From: Symmachiella macrocystis
GTDB taxonomy: Bacteria > Planctomycetota > Planctomycetia > Planctomycetales > Planctomycetaceae
Direction of reading: 5' to 3'
Length of the DNA stretch: 64,000 nucleotides
Assembly: GCF_007860075.1 (NCBI RefSeq)
Contig: NZ_SJPP01000001.1
Location: 868,001-932,000 of the forward strand
The notes under the pieces are model-generated. The model did not search any database, was not told the DNA's origin, and worked only from the letters and a program-made list of their open reading frames with translations. Shown here in pieces: positions 52,575 to 61,788 of the stretch (position 1 is its first letter; the number at the start of each line of letters is the position of its first letter). A program made the position numbers and the translations under genes.

Positions 52575-53420
52575 ATGGCGTTGCGTTTTGGCTTGCTGAC
52601 CACGTTTGTCGTCGCGATATTGACCGGTCTGCCTATTTTGGCCAGCGGTCAACAACCACCCCAACCAGCGGGCGAGGAGCTTTCTGGGGGGCTGGTACTG
52701 CCGGGCATGGTCGCTGGCGAGATCGAAAAAGCTCAGGTGGCATTAGACACCAACAACCCACAGCGCGCGATTGAGATCCTCAGACCGTTGGTCGAATTGG
52801 CCCCCGATTCGGACGAGGCACGGGGCTTATTGGGGATTGCTCTGATGATGAATGGCGACCTCAACGAAGGACGCGCGCTGGTCGATGCCTTGCCTGAACA
52901 TCCCAACTCATTTCATACACTAGGCCGCACCGTCTCGGTTTTGGAAGAGACAGACATCGACCGAGCAGTGCTCGCCCCTTACCGCGACCGCGCCATGAAG
53001 TTGGCACTGCTCGCTGCCGAACAAAAGGTGGATGATCCCACGCCCTACCTCTACATTGCCACCATCGCAGCGCGCGAGAACGACATCCCGGAAATGCGAC
53101 GCGCAACAGAAGTGTTGCTCGAGAAATTTCCCAATGAAGAACAGGGCCATTTTCTTGCAGCATTGGTCGCCGGCAGTGAAGGAGATTGGGCAACGCACGA
53201 TGCCCAACTTGCCGAAGCGGAACGTCTCGGCATGCCGCAAGACATCATCGAGGAAGCCCGAACGGAAGCCGCCCGCGCACAAGCCGTTCGGCAGAATAAC
53301 CAGCAACTCAAATGGCTCATCGGCGGCGGCATACTGCTGCTAATCATCGCACTACTCGTCTACCGCAAAGCCACACGCCGCAACCTTCCTCCCGCGCCTT
53401 CTGAGAACGGACCAGGGTGA
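52575..53420 (+). CDS. Secreted TPR-repeat protein with C-terminal membrane anchor
   Basis: The 281-residue protein has a signal peptide (MALRFGLLTTFVVAILTGLP) and TPR-like helix pairs from about 45 to 230 (AQVALDTNNPQRAIEILRPL; EARGLLGIALMMNGDLNEGR; TPYLYIATIAARENDIPEMR). The end has a membrane helix LIGGGILLLIIALLVYR and a short cytoplasmic tail. GAGG precedes the start. It may scaffold a protein complex at the membrane. Single gene. Confidence 0.75.
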   Translation: MALRFGLLTTFVVAILTGLPILASGQQPPQPAGEELSGGLVLPGMVAGEIEKAQVALDTNNPQRAIEILRPLVELAPDSDEARGLLGIALMMNGDLNEGRALVDALPEHPNSFHTLGRTVSVLEETDIDRAVLAPYRDRAMKLALLAAEQKVDDPTPYLYIATIAARENDIPEMRRATEVLLEKFPNEEQGHFLAALVAGSEGDWATHDAQLAEAERLGMPQDIIEEARTEAARAQAVRQNNQQLKWLIGGGILLLIIALLVYRKATRRNLPPAPSENGPG

Positions 53421-53705
53421 GGGGTTTCGTAACATGGGCGATACTCCCATCAACGAAACACCTTACAAAAAAAAGGCTGCGCGCGAAGCCGCTAAGACGC
53501 AGAGAGTTTTTTTGCAATATACAATCTGTTACGTGACGCGCAGCTTGGTTGGGAACGGGCAATACTGATTAACCAACGTGGGTTTCCAACAGTTTTCCTC
53601 TTTTTCTTCTTTGCGACTTTGCGTCTTTGCTCGCGGCCTTTTTTCAGAGGCGCGTCGCTCGTCCTACCTAGAAAGGTGCGTCGCGACGCACCCTACATTT
53701 GTGGT
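53421..53705. other. Gap with repeats
   Basis: Contains the palindrome GGTGCGTCGCGACGCACC at 53675-53692 and a GAAGCCGCTAAGACGCAGAG-type dispersed sequence at about 53486-53505. No gene is seen. Confidence 0.5.
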
Positions 53706-54155
53706 TTAACTGGCGGCGGCGCGGGCGGAAGTGGGTTGTAGGTCCATGCGCATATTGCAGACCCATTGCCGGAAGCCTTCGCGTTCGTAGTAAGGCAACA
53801 GTTCGGGCGTGCATTGCAGCAAGATTTTATAACAGCCCAGATCCTGACAATGCTGAATGAGATGTTGCACGAGCGCGTTGCCGATTCCCTCGCCATGTCG
53901 CTCCGGGTCGACAGCGACATCTTCGATGTGCCCGACCAGTCCGCCGCCATGGATGAATTTCGGCTCAATGAACACCGAGGCAGTGCCCACAATTTCGCCA
54001 TCCTTTTCGGCAACGTAGGTATGCATTCCAGAATTCAGCCGTCGTTGAAAGACCGGCACAGCTTGTTCGAAGGTCAAATTGACGTCCGATAAAGCACAGA
54101 GCGCTTTGACAAAACCGCGTTTGAGGTCGGGGGCGACCATCTGTCGAATCTGCAT
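53706..54155 (-). CDS. GNAT-family N-acetyltransferase
   Basis: The 149-residue protein is started at MQIRQMVAPDLKRGFVKALC. It has HIEDVAVDPERHGEGIGNAL, motif A of GNAT enzymes with the Q/R-x-x-G-x-G/A acetyl-CoA loop here RHGEGIG, and motif B KILLQCTPELLPYYEREGFR. Length and the two motifs resemble glucosamine-6-phosphate acetyltransferase (GNA1) and kin. Acceptor unknown. Confidence 0.85.
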   Translation of the reverse strand: MQIRQMVAPDLKRGFVKALCALSDVNLTFEQAVPVFQRRLNSGMHTYVAEKDGEIVGTASVFIEPKFIHGGGLVGHIEDVAVDPERHGEGIGNALVQHLIQHCQDLGCYKILLQCTPELLPYYEREGFRQWVCNMRMDLQPTSARAAAS

Positions 54156-54367
54156 GTTTGTCCCCGGAAGAGCTTGGCAGCGCGGGCTGAGGAAATCGAA
54201 CCACGGCAACTGCGGACATCGGCAATTTGAGATGACTTGGCCGCCGAGGCACTGACGACCAACCCTATTATGATCGACCGGGGACCCTATGGGGGTTGGG
54301 ACTTTCCCCTAATTGAGACACGTTTAAGCCGCTTATGAATCGACGGCAATTGGGAATGTTTGCCGAA

Positions 54368-55789
54368 TCACACCAATTTGCGTGGGGCGATCAATAGCGT
54401 GAGGGCGAAGGCGAGCACAAATGCTCCGCCGCCCGCAATCGCACTCTTCGTGTAAACCGCCGTGTAAATTTTGGATTCGGGCTTTTCGGCCAATTGCGCA
54501 ATATTAATCCGTCCCGGACCGTGATGTTCGATTTTCAGCGTGTCGATGCGGTCCTCAATTTCCTGCCAATGTTTTTCAAGCCGTTCAAGCTCTGATTGAA
54601 GTTTTTTCACTTCAAAGGAATCGACGCTTAAGGACTTTACGCGAATCTTCCGGCGATCGAGTTCTTGCTCCAATGCGGCAAGCGATTCATTCAACGCTTC
54701 AACACGCGCCGCTTGCGTTGCTTGGTGTTGCTCGCGAACCGCCACCTGATAGTCGCGGATAGTTGCTTCCAGTGTCGGTTTTAACTGCGCATTCAATTCC
54801 GCAATTTTGGTTTCTTGTTTTGCCAAGTCTGCGCGGAGCTGCACGAGTTTGGGGTGCTCGTTGTCGTCGAGCGTTTCCTCCAAAAGTTTGATATCCGCAC
54901 GCATACGGTCGGCAGCAACCTCCTGGGCGGCAATCTTCAATTCCTCTTTGATCATTGTGCGAATCAGTTCTTTGGTCTCTGGATTCGTCTTGATCGCGTC
55001 GTCATTCAAGGAGGATTTTTGGAACTGCTGTGCTTGAAGATTAAGCGTATTGCGTTCCAGATATTGCTCAAACCATCTGGATTGGAGTTCGTGAGTCAAT
55101 TCCTGCTCGGCCACGGCCAACAAAGTTTGCGGTTCGTCCTCGTTTACCCCCAGCCGCCGTTTCAGTTTTTTGATCTGGTCACGTTTTAACTTGGTTTCTT
55201 GCTCGTACTGGTCGGACAACTCCACCAACTTGGTAATCCGCCTTTTGTCATTGAGCTTCGATTCGTTAGCGATGTCGCGATAATAGACTTGCGTGATGGC
55301 GTTGACGATCTCCGCCAACTCCTCCGGTTTTTCGCGATACTCCATCTGGATCTCAAAGAATTCCTCGTGCTTCTCCACGGCAGAGAGCTTCGTTTCTAAC
55401 CAATCAATCGGGAAGGCTTGAGTCTTGATCAGTGACAGGTCGCCGATTCTCTTGAATCCCTCGCTCTTGAGCTCGCTGTTACGGACCGGTTCATTCAAAG
55501 CGGTGTCCAACACCACCCGAGACAACGCCCGAAACATTTGCGTGCGTTTGAAGGTCTCATAATCTGCGTTCTCGTGTACTCCGGCATTCATTAGGACATC
55601 TGGGGACGCATCGATGTAGATCACCGAGGAGGCCATGTAATTGGGAGGAGCCAAAATGTAGACCGCAGCGATTGCGGCGGTGGCACAAACCAGCCCCATC
55701 ACCAAGGCCCACCCCCAACGTCGGCGCCGCCGCGGGATGGGACTGTATGAGGTTTCATGAACAGGTTGCGCATGCTGGCTGTTGGTCAT
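54368..55789 (-). CDS. Wzz/GNVR-type polysaccharide chain-length protein
   Basis: The 473-residue protein has a cytoplasmic Arg-rich start, a first membrane helix at about 26-49 (WALVMGLVCATAAIAAVYIL), a large periplasmic coiled-coil from about 150 to 420 with many Lys/Glu/Gln heptads, and a last helix near 450-467. This is the polysaccharide copolymerase (Wzz) layout that sets glycan chain length. The kinase domain found in some is absent. No polymer genes flank it. Single gene. Confidence 0.82.
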   Translation of the reverse strand: MTNSQHAQPVHETSYSPIPRRRRRWGWALVMGLVCATAAIAAVYILAPPNYMASSVIYIDASPDVLMNAGVHENADYETFKRTQMFRALSRVVLDTALNEPVRNSELKSEGFKRIGDLSLIKTQAFPIDWLETKLSAVEKHEEFFEIQMEYREKPEELAEIVNAITQVYYRDIANESKLNDKRRITKLVELSDQYEQETKLKRDQIKKLKRRLGVNEDEPQTLLAVAEQELTHELQSRWFEQYLERNTLNLQAQQFQKSSLNDDAIKTNPETKELIRTMIKEELKIAAQEVAADRMRADIKLLEETLDDNEHPKLVQLRADLAKQETKIAELNAQLKPTLEATIRDYQVAVREQHQATQAARVEALNESLAALEQELDRRKIRVKSLSVDSFEVKKLQSELERLEKHWQEIEDRIDTLKIEHHGPGRINIAQLAEKPESKIYTAVYTKSAIAGGGAFVLAFALTLLIAPRKLV

Positions 55790-56153
55790 TATTTGACTCC
55801 GAGAACGTAAACACCGCCGGAAAGCTAGGTCGTGATTCCCCGCGTGGAGGATTGCAGTTTACCACCCCGCTCCAGGGAATAATCAAGGATTTTTTCCAGT
55901 GATTTCGACAGAGTGAGGGTTATTCAGCAGACTCAAGGCACGAGAGGACCAGTTTGAGTGGCATCCGTTTCAAATCGATAGCCGGAGGGAAGCCAGCTGG
56001 GAACAAGCACAAGCTCGCTCTCCTCAGACGTTTAACATCCCAACGCCCCAGCCACCCATCGCGACTTGCTCCCGCGCAACCCCCTTCTCGCCACCGGCCA
56101 CCTCCTCTCTGCCTACCGCCTACTGCCAGTGGCCTGCAAGCTACGCGGCCGTT
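55790..56153. other. Non-coding gap
   Basis: About 360 bp between divergent genes. GC-rich, with a CACCTCC-type stretch near 56100 and no believable gene or RNA. Promoter sites are not evident. Confidence 0.35.
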
Positions 56154-56681
56154 ATGATGCTCGTTTTCGAAATCCTCCCGTCCTCAGCGCGCCACAAAGC
56201 GGCGCAGGAACTCATTTTGCCGACCACTGTGGAAAAAATTGTCTCCGGCGGCCAGACGGGCGTTGACCGAGCCGCTTTGGATATGGCCATTGTGGCGGGT
56301 ATCGCTTGCGGCGGTTGGTGTCCGTTGGGGCGGAAAGCCGAAGATGGGCCGCTGCCGCTACATTATCCGCTCACCGAAACCGAGTCGGGGGACTACGTTG
56401 TCCGCACCGAATGGAATGTCCGCGATAGCGACGGCACGCTGATCCTCGCCGGACGGCCGCTGACCGGCGGCACAGCACTCACCGAACGATTGGCAAAGCG
56501 ACAGCAACGCCCCTGCCGAGTCGCTTTTCCGTATAGCGACAGAGATGTCGCCTCGGTTGCGGAATGGCTGGCGACGAATAGAATTCGCACAGTGAACATC
56601 GCCGGCCCCCGCGAAAGCCAACAACCAGGCATCTACGCCGCCGCGGTGGCATTTCTGGGACAACTATTCAGCGACACATAA
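56154..56681 (+). CDS. YpsA-like SLOG protein (putative molybdenum carrier family)
   Basis: This is a 175-residue protein starting [20 protein letters not shown]. The core is [35 protein letters not shown] and [20 protein letters not shown], the signatures of the circularly permuted YpsA group of the SLOG superfamily. These Rossmannoid proteins bind nucleotides or nucleotide-derived ligands and often occur with defence or NAD/ribose genes. Members have been labelled molybdenum carriers. EttA follows; no partner enzyme is adjacent. Confidence 0.82.
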   Translation: MMLVFEILPSSARHKAAQELILPTTVEKIVSGGQTGVDRAALDMAIVAGIACGGWCPLGRKAEDGPLPLHYPLTETESGDYVVRTEWNVRDSDGTLILAGRPLTGGTALTERLAKRQQRPCRVAFPYSDRDVASVAEWLATNRIRTVNIAGPRESQQPGIYAAAVAFLGQLFSDT

Positions 56682-56805
56682 CACAGGCACCGCTGTCTGG
56701 AATGTCGTTCCACACGGTTCTCAGGCGTTGCGAATTCAATACACACTCCTCAACCCCTGGGACTGCCGGGGGATTCACAACATAATTAACGGAACATGCA
56801 ACACA

Positions 56806-58476
<1,671 letters not shown>

Positions 58477-58660
58477 GGTTCACCACGGAGGCACGGAGGA
58501 CACGGAGAGATAGGGACGGGTTGATTGTCAGGTCCCAAGCCGACCGCTTGCGGTCGTGTGCGGCGTGGGTTTTGTGCATCGTCCTGAATGTGGTAGGTCA
58601 TGCTGTGCATGACGAAACGCTAATGAATGCCATTCATCCAAGAATCTTAGGACGACTAAA

Positions 58661-59026
58661 ATGGCCTACATGATCGGATTTCAAATTCCCTCCGCCCCCA
58701 CTGATAATCAGCAGGCATTTGAACAATTCGATGCACTGGCGGAATCGGTCACGATAGAGGAAGAGCCGCATCCTATTTTTATAAAAGTTCATTCTGAGCT
58801 TACGAATAAATATCCTTGTCTTTGTGACCTGCCCGAGGATCAAATCGATGACGGAATTTGGTCCGATGGTCCGTTAATCAATAATTTTGGCCAGCAAGCC
58901 GCAGTGCTGGAAATTATGTTTTCTAAGGTGGAAGCCTCTGTGCCTTATGTCATCGATGTCGGCCTCAAACATGGCGTCACCATGTTCGATTGGCAAACGG
59001 GAATTGTGCACCGACCAGATTCTTAG
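58661..59026 (+). CDS. Small hypothetical protein
   Basis: This is a 121-residue soluble protein starting MAYMIGFQIPSAPTDNQQAF. It has lower GC than its neighbours, which hints at transfer. It contains KYPCLCDLPEDQIDDGIWSD then GPLINNFGQQAAVLEI, and ends MFDWQTGIVHRP. The FDWQTG-like end recalls small proteins with an F-D-P-Q end that occur as orphan or immunity-type genes, but this is uncertain. It stands alone between repeats. Confidence 0.55.
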   Translation: MAYMIGFQIPSAPTDNQQAFEQFDALAESVTIEEEPHPIFIKVHSELTNKYPCLCDLPEDQIDDGIWSDGPLINNFGQQAAVLEIMFSKVEASVPYVIDVGLKHGVTMFDWQTGIVHRPDS

Positions 59027-59142
59027 CAAGTCGGGTCCACTGTGCGGACCGCAGTCACATACGTATCGCACTTCGTGGATAGCATTTTGGATTAACCGGT
59101 CCGCACAGCGGACCCTTGGACATAAAAAAAACAACATTCCAC

Positions 59143-60348
59143 ATGCAAAAAATCCTCCCCCTCATTGTCCTCACCCTCATTGTCCTCACCCTCCTCGTAA
59201 TACCCTTTACAACCTCCGCGGACGAAATCCAATTCACCCTCCGCGAACCGTACGGCATTATGCGGCATGGGATTCCGGTGGGGGAGCTGGTGACTTTTCC
59301 CGTAGCGGTGCCGGAGGGAACTCCGTTTCGACTCGTGCGTGATGGCAAGCCGGTGCGGGCGCAGTTTCGTAATGCGACGCCGGGGCAGGAGTCCGACAAA
59401 TGGTGGTTGGATTTTGCTGGGGTGTTGGATCCTTTCGAAACGGCAGCGTTTACGATTCAGTACGGTCCCGAGACTCAACCGGGGCCGGAGCGTGAACGGG
59501 GGCATGTGCTGAGCGAAAATGAGAATGTGTATTCAATTGCCAATGCACCCTACATTGAATGGAAAGTTCCTCGCGACCTGAGCGGGTTGCTGGCATCGGT
59601 TAGTTATCCGCCGCTGGAACACCTGCAACCGGCCGAGGGGTTGTTGCTGCGCGATGCGCAAGGGAATCAACATCGTTTGGGAGGCGCGGGAACCAAGTCG
59701 CGTGTTCTGCGGCAGGGGCCGATGGCCGTGGGATTGCGGTTTGAAAAAACAGAAACCGCGCCGGAATTGGCGGGGGTGAGTTGGACCGTCGATCTGATCT
59801 TCCCCGCACGCGTCAGTTGGATGGAGGTCGACGTGCGAGTCGACGATCCTCAACAGCAAGTCGCTGCGTTGGGATGGCAGTTGCATCTGAATCTCGATCC
59901 GCCAACCGCTAAGGAGCCGACATTGGTTGATTTCGGAGCGTCGCGCACTGTGTATGGATCACTGCGGCCGGAATGGCAAATGGAACTGCGGGCACGGCCG
60001 TCGCTGGAGATTCCGTGGCAGGTGTGGCGCGGCAAGGCGGGCGAGTTGCGATTGATGGAAGCCGCCCCGTTGAAATCAGCTGCGCTCGCTGAAGGATGGG
60101 CCCACGTGATGGACCGCCGTCGTTGTTTGGCATTGGCCATTAGCGAGTTTTCGAAACAGGGTGACGAACAACTCACCGTCGATGCGGACGGCACGCTCTC
60201 CGCTTGGCGAACATTTACCGCTGAGGGGGGTCAAGAAAAAACGATGCGGAGTTGGTTTCACTTCGTCACCTTCCCCCACCAGTTGGGCGCAGCGACCAGT
60301 CCGCAATCGATGCAAAACCCGCCGGTGGTGCGTTGGGGCCAACCGTAG
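59143..60348 (+). CDS. Secreted protein of unknown function
   Basis: This is a 401-residue protein, started at MQKILPLIVLTLIVLTLLVI, a signal peptide whose DNA contains a short tandem repeat (CTCATTGTCCTCACC). The mature part is all-beta with EIQFTLREPYGIMRHGIPVG and YGPETQPGPERERG, then VDVRVDDPQQQVAALGWQLH. The fold resembles carbohydrate-binding or glycoside hydrolase-associated sandwiches (for example the N-terminal parts of RIFT-type lyases), but no catalytic residues are recognised. Confidence 0.6.
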   Translation: MQKILPLIVLTLIVLTLLVIPFTTSADEIQFTLREPYGIMRHGIPVGELVTFPVAVPEGTPFRLVRDGKPVRAQFRNATPGQESDKWWLDFAGVLDPFETAAFTIQYGPETQPGPERERGHVLSENENVYSIANAPYIEWKVPRDLSGLLASVSYPPLEHLQPAEGLLLRDAQGNQHRLGGAGTKSRVLRQGPMAVGLRFEKTETAPELAGVSWTVDLIFPARVSWMEVDVRVDDPQQQVAALGWQLHLNLDPPTAKEPTLVDFGASRTVYGSLRPEWQMELRARPSLEIPWQVWRGKAGELRLMEAAPLKSAALAEGWAHVMDRRRCLALAISEFSKQGDEQLTVDADGTLSAWRTFTAEGGQEKTMRSWFHFVTFPHQLGAATSPQSMQNPPVVRWGQP

Positions 60349-60357
60349 CGCCACCAA

Positions 60358-60433
60358 TTCCCCCCCGGCAAAGCCGGAGGCTGGGATTAAAACGCCGCAA
60401 TGATTCCATCAGCCCCCGGCTCCGCCGGGGGGG
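60358..60433. repeat. Paired inverted hairpins (BIME-like)
   Basis: Two palindromes, CCCCCCGGCAAAGCCGGAGG and its inverse ending CCGGCTCCGCCGGGGGGG, face each other over ~35 bp. They resemble REP pairs and lie just before the tRNA array. Confidence 0.6.
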
Positions 60434-60495
60434 CGAGCTACAATCGATTTCCCACGCGAACCATTTTGCGTCGACCGCATCTCTATGTGGTAGAG

Positions 60496-60571
60496 GGCCG
60501 AGTACGCAAATGGGAAAAGCGGCCAGGTCGAGAGCCTGGTGAAGTTGTGGGTTCGACTCCCACCTTGGTCA
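60496..60571 (+). tRNA. tRNA-like RNA, anticodon position GAG, C33
   Basis: Acceptor GGCCGAG pairs with CTTGGTC (two G-T pairs), with A73 and CC following. D arm is CGC...GCG with a loop containing GGG. The anticodon stem CCAGG/CCTGG holds loop TCGAGAG, so the anticodon would be GAG (Leu), but position 33 is C instead of the usual U, and the variable loop is 7 nt rather than a long arm expected of tRNA-Leu. T arm GTGGG-TTCGACT-CCCAC is canonical. A divergent or non-decoding tRNA is likely. Confidence 0.65.
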
Positions 60572-60582
60572 CCTTAAAGAAT

Positions 60583-60673
60583 GGAAGGTAGCCGGATACG
60601 GTTGGCCGGGCCGGTTTGCTAAACCGGTTTCCTGAATATCAAAGGAATGCGAGTTCGAATCTCGCACCTTCCG
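60583..60673 (+). tRNA. tRNA-Ser(GCU)
   Basis: Acceptor GGAAGGT/ACCTTCC with G73, as in tRNA-Ser. D stem CCGG/CCGG, anticodon arm CCGGT-TTGCTAA-ACCGG giving anticodon GCT (reads AGC/AGU). A long variable arm (TTCCT/AGGAA) fits a class II tRNA. T arm GCGAG-TTCGAAT-CTCGC. CCA is not encoded. The D arm is unusual for a host tRNA-Ser. Confidence 0.85.
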
Positions 60674-60738
60674 CTCATCACTGGGTGGCTGGCGGACGGA
60701 CGAAGTCCGCCCCCGGGCTGGCATCCTCAACACCTACA

Positions 60739-60811
60739 GTCCTCGGAGTGTGTTGGATTCGCACGCGACTCTGCGAAGGTCGAAGACCAGGTTCGATTCC
60801 TGGCGGGGGCA
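60739..60811 (+). tRNA. tRNA-Arg(GCG)
   Basis: Acceptor GTCCTCG/CGGGGGC pairs over 7 bp with G-T pairs and A73. D stem GTG/CAC with GG in the loop. Anticodon arm CGACT-CTGCGAA-GGTCG gives anticodon GCG (reads CGC). T arm CCAGG-TTCGATT-CCTGG. Bacteria normally read CGC with the ACG (inosine) tRNA, so this isoacceptor is unusual. A GGCGGAC/GTCCGCC hairpin lies at about 60691-60711, upstream. Confidence 0.8.
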
Positions 60812-60839
60812 CTGATTACTTTGTTTCCAAACCCTCTGA

Positions 60840-60904
60840 TGCTTGGCGATCAAGGTAGTTTAAACGCGTGTTTGACAAGCACAACCGGGTTCGGAAACGT
60901 CGAA
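60840..60904 (+). pseudogene. Degenerate tRNA-like element, anticodon position GAC
   Basis: A stretch with GATCAAGGTAGTTTAAACGC followed by GTGTTTGACAAGCAC resembles a D arm and an anticodon arm with loop TTGACAA (GAC, Val). GGGTTCGGAA resembles a T loop but no proper T stem forms, and the acceptor CTTGGCG/CGTCGAAG has a bulge. It is most likely a decayed member of the array. Confidence 0.3.
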
Positions 60905-61004
60905 GGGGTGGCCCCGAAAGATTCATTCGGGGCGGCGTAGCCGCTGGAGGCGCTTCCACGACATTGACAGCATTAGGATAAACTCCTGCCGTGTTTTTTA
61001 AAAA

Positions 61005-61113
61005 GGGAGGGCGAGGCTCCCGCCGAGCCGCGCTGAACTATAACGCTTACCAAACCCATTGGGTCGCTCCACGCTGAGTGGAAAAAGCGGCTCAGCAGGA
61101 GCTTCGCCCTCCC
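61005..61113. repeat. 109-bp inverted-repeat element, second family
   Basis: GGGAGGGCGAGGCTCCCGCC at the left end and GGAGCTTCGCCCTCCC at the right end are 27-bp imperfect inverted repeats that also include CGAGCCGC and GCGGCTCAG. The core has no gene. It is inserted between the tRNA-like elements and tRNA-Cys, so the array has been invaded. Confidence 0.85.
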
Positions 61114-61142
61114 GCGACGCTGAAAGACAATTAATACAAAAA

Positions 61143-61215
61143 GACACCGAGGCTCGATGGCCGGGCGACTGTCTGCAACACAGTTTTCTAGTGAGTTCGA
61201 TTCTCACCGGTGTCT
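61143..61215 (+). tRNA. tRNA-Cys(GCA)
   Basis: Acceptor GACACCG/CGGTGTC is a perfect 7-bp stem with U73, the cysteine identity base. D stem GCTC/GGGC, anticodon arm ACTGT-CTGCAAC-ACAGT giving GCA, T arm GTGAG-TTCGATT-CTCAC. CCA is not encoded. It ends 3-4 nt before the first Y-like RNA. Confidence 0.9.
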
Positions 61216-61218
61216 CTC

Positions 61219-61287
61219 ACCGCTCGACTGCACGTTCGGAATACATCTTTGTGAAAGACCATCTGAACAAATCCTTCGTCGAGCGGT
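61219..61287 (+). ncRNA. Y RNA-like element 1 (minimal form)
   Basis: A 10-bp perfect helix, ACCGCTCGAC with GTCGAGCGGT, closes a 69-nt element. The strand ends carry the array motifs: CGACTG and GGAATACAT on the 5' side, ATCTGAACAAATC and CTTCGTCG on the 3' side. The inside has only a tiny hairpin (CTTTGTGAAAG) where elements 2 and 3 hold a tRNA-like module. It is probably the Ro60-binding part alone. No T-run follows. Confidence 0.7.
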
Positions 61288-61295
61288 ACCTACAA

Positions 61296-61446
61296 TTTGA
61301 CCGACTGCCGAATCGGAGTACATGGCACATAACCCGCGAGTTGTAGGTTCGAGTCCTACCACCTCTACTTTGTTTTCTACGGAGGTGTAGCTCAATGGCA
61401 GAGCAGCGTACGTCTCTGGCTCAACACTTCGTCGGTCAAGTTTTTT
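61296..61446 (+). ncRNA. Y RNA-like element 2 with permuted tRNA module
   Basis: TTTGACCGAC pairs with GTCGGTCAAG (10 bp, one G-T) and is followed by six T residues, forming a terminator-like end. Inside, in order: GGAGTACAT, a T arm GTAGG-TTCGAGT-CCTAC (61343-61359), 3' acceptor strand CACCTCT plus A (61360-61367), a 13-nt linker, 5' acceptor strand GGAGGTG (61381-61387), D arm GCTC-AATGGCA-GAGC, then CTCTGGCTCAACACTTCGTCG. The acceptor strands pair 7 of 7 (one G-T). This is a circularly permuted tRNA module opened at the anticodon end, as in the YrlA class. Confidence 0.8.
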
Positions 61447-61454
61447 ATACATAG

Positions 61455-61605
61455 ACGTTTCGACTGACCGATTGGAATACATCGGATCATGAAATTGTGG
61501 GTTCGAATCCCACCGGCACAACCGTGTGCCGTGGCGTAATTAGATAACGCACATGAGTCCCCGCAAGGGGATGCCTTCTGATCAACAACTTCGTCGGAAC
61601 GTTTT
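61455..61605 (+). ncRNA. Y RNA-like element 3 with permuted tRNA module
   Basis: ACGTTTCGAC pairs with GTCGGAACGT (10 bp, one G-T), followed by a short T-run. The inner module is very tRNA-like. T arm is GTGGG-TTCGAAT-CCCAC and 3' acceptor CGGCACA with A. Only three bases (CCG) link it to 5' acceptor TGTGCCG (perfect 7 bp). D arm is GCG/CGC. The anticodon-side stem is CATGA (61552-61556) with TCATG (61487-61491), 5 bp. An extra CCCC-GCAA-GGGG tetraloop hairpin sits in the anticodon-side loop. Conserved ends CGACTG/GGAATACAT and TTCTGATCAACAACTTCGTCG flank it. Confidence 0.82.
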
Positions 61606-61606
61606 C

Positions 61607-61721
61607 CATTCGACTGCGTGAGTGGAGTCCATGGCTTAGCTGGTTCGATTCCTGCCCGGCCCCCTTTTGATTTTTGGCACGGGGCCGGAGCTCTGCCCAA
61701 TACTTCGTCGAATGCTTTTTT
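61607..61721 (+). ncRNA. Y RNA-like element 4, module lacking the D arm
   Basis: CATTCGAC pairs with GTCGAATG (8 bp), followed by C and six T residues (61716-61721), a terminator-like end. Inside are CGACTG, GGAGTCCAT, an imperfect T arm GCTGG-TTCGATT-CCTGC, 3' acceptor strand CCGGCCC, a linker, and 5' acceptor strand GGGCCGG (7-8 bp). Then AGCTCTGCCCAATACTTCGTCG follows directly, so no D arm exists. It ends 68 nt before the Ro60 start. Confidence 0.7.
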
Positions 61722-61788
61722 GTCCGCATCCCGCCCAATGGCGCTCGTCATTTCGCAGGGGATGTTATTTTTTGTCACGGAGGTCATG

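Noticed and set aside
61143-61721. Intron-containing or split tRNAs in normal order
   Set aside because: Each 5' half fails to pair with the 3' half after it but pairs fully with the 3' half before it, so the order is permuted.
61618-61788. Extended N terminus of the Ro60 protein
   Set aside because: It would be translated through Y RNA-like element 4; the GGAGG site fits ATG 61789.
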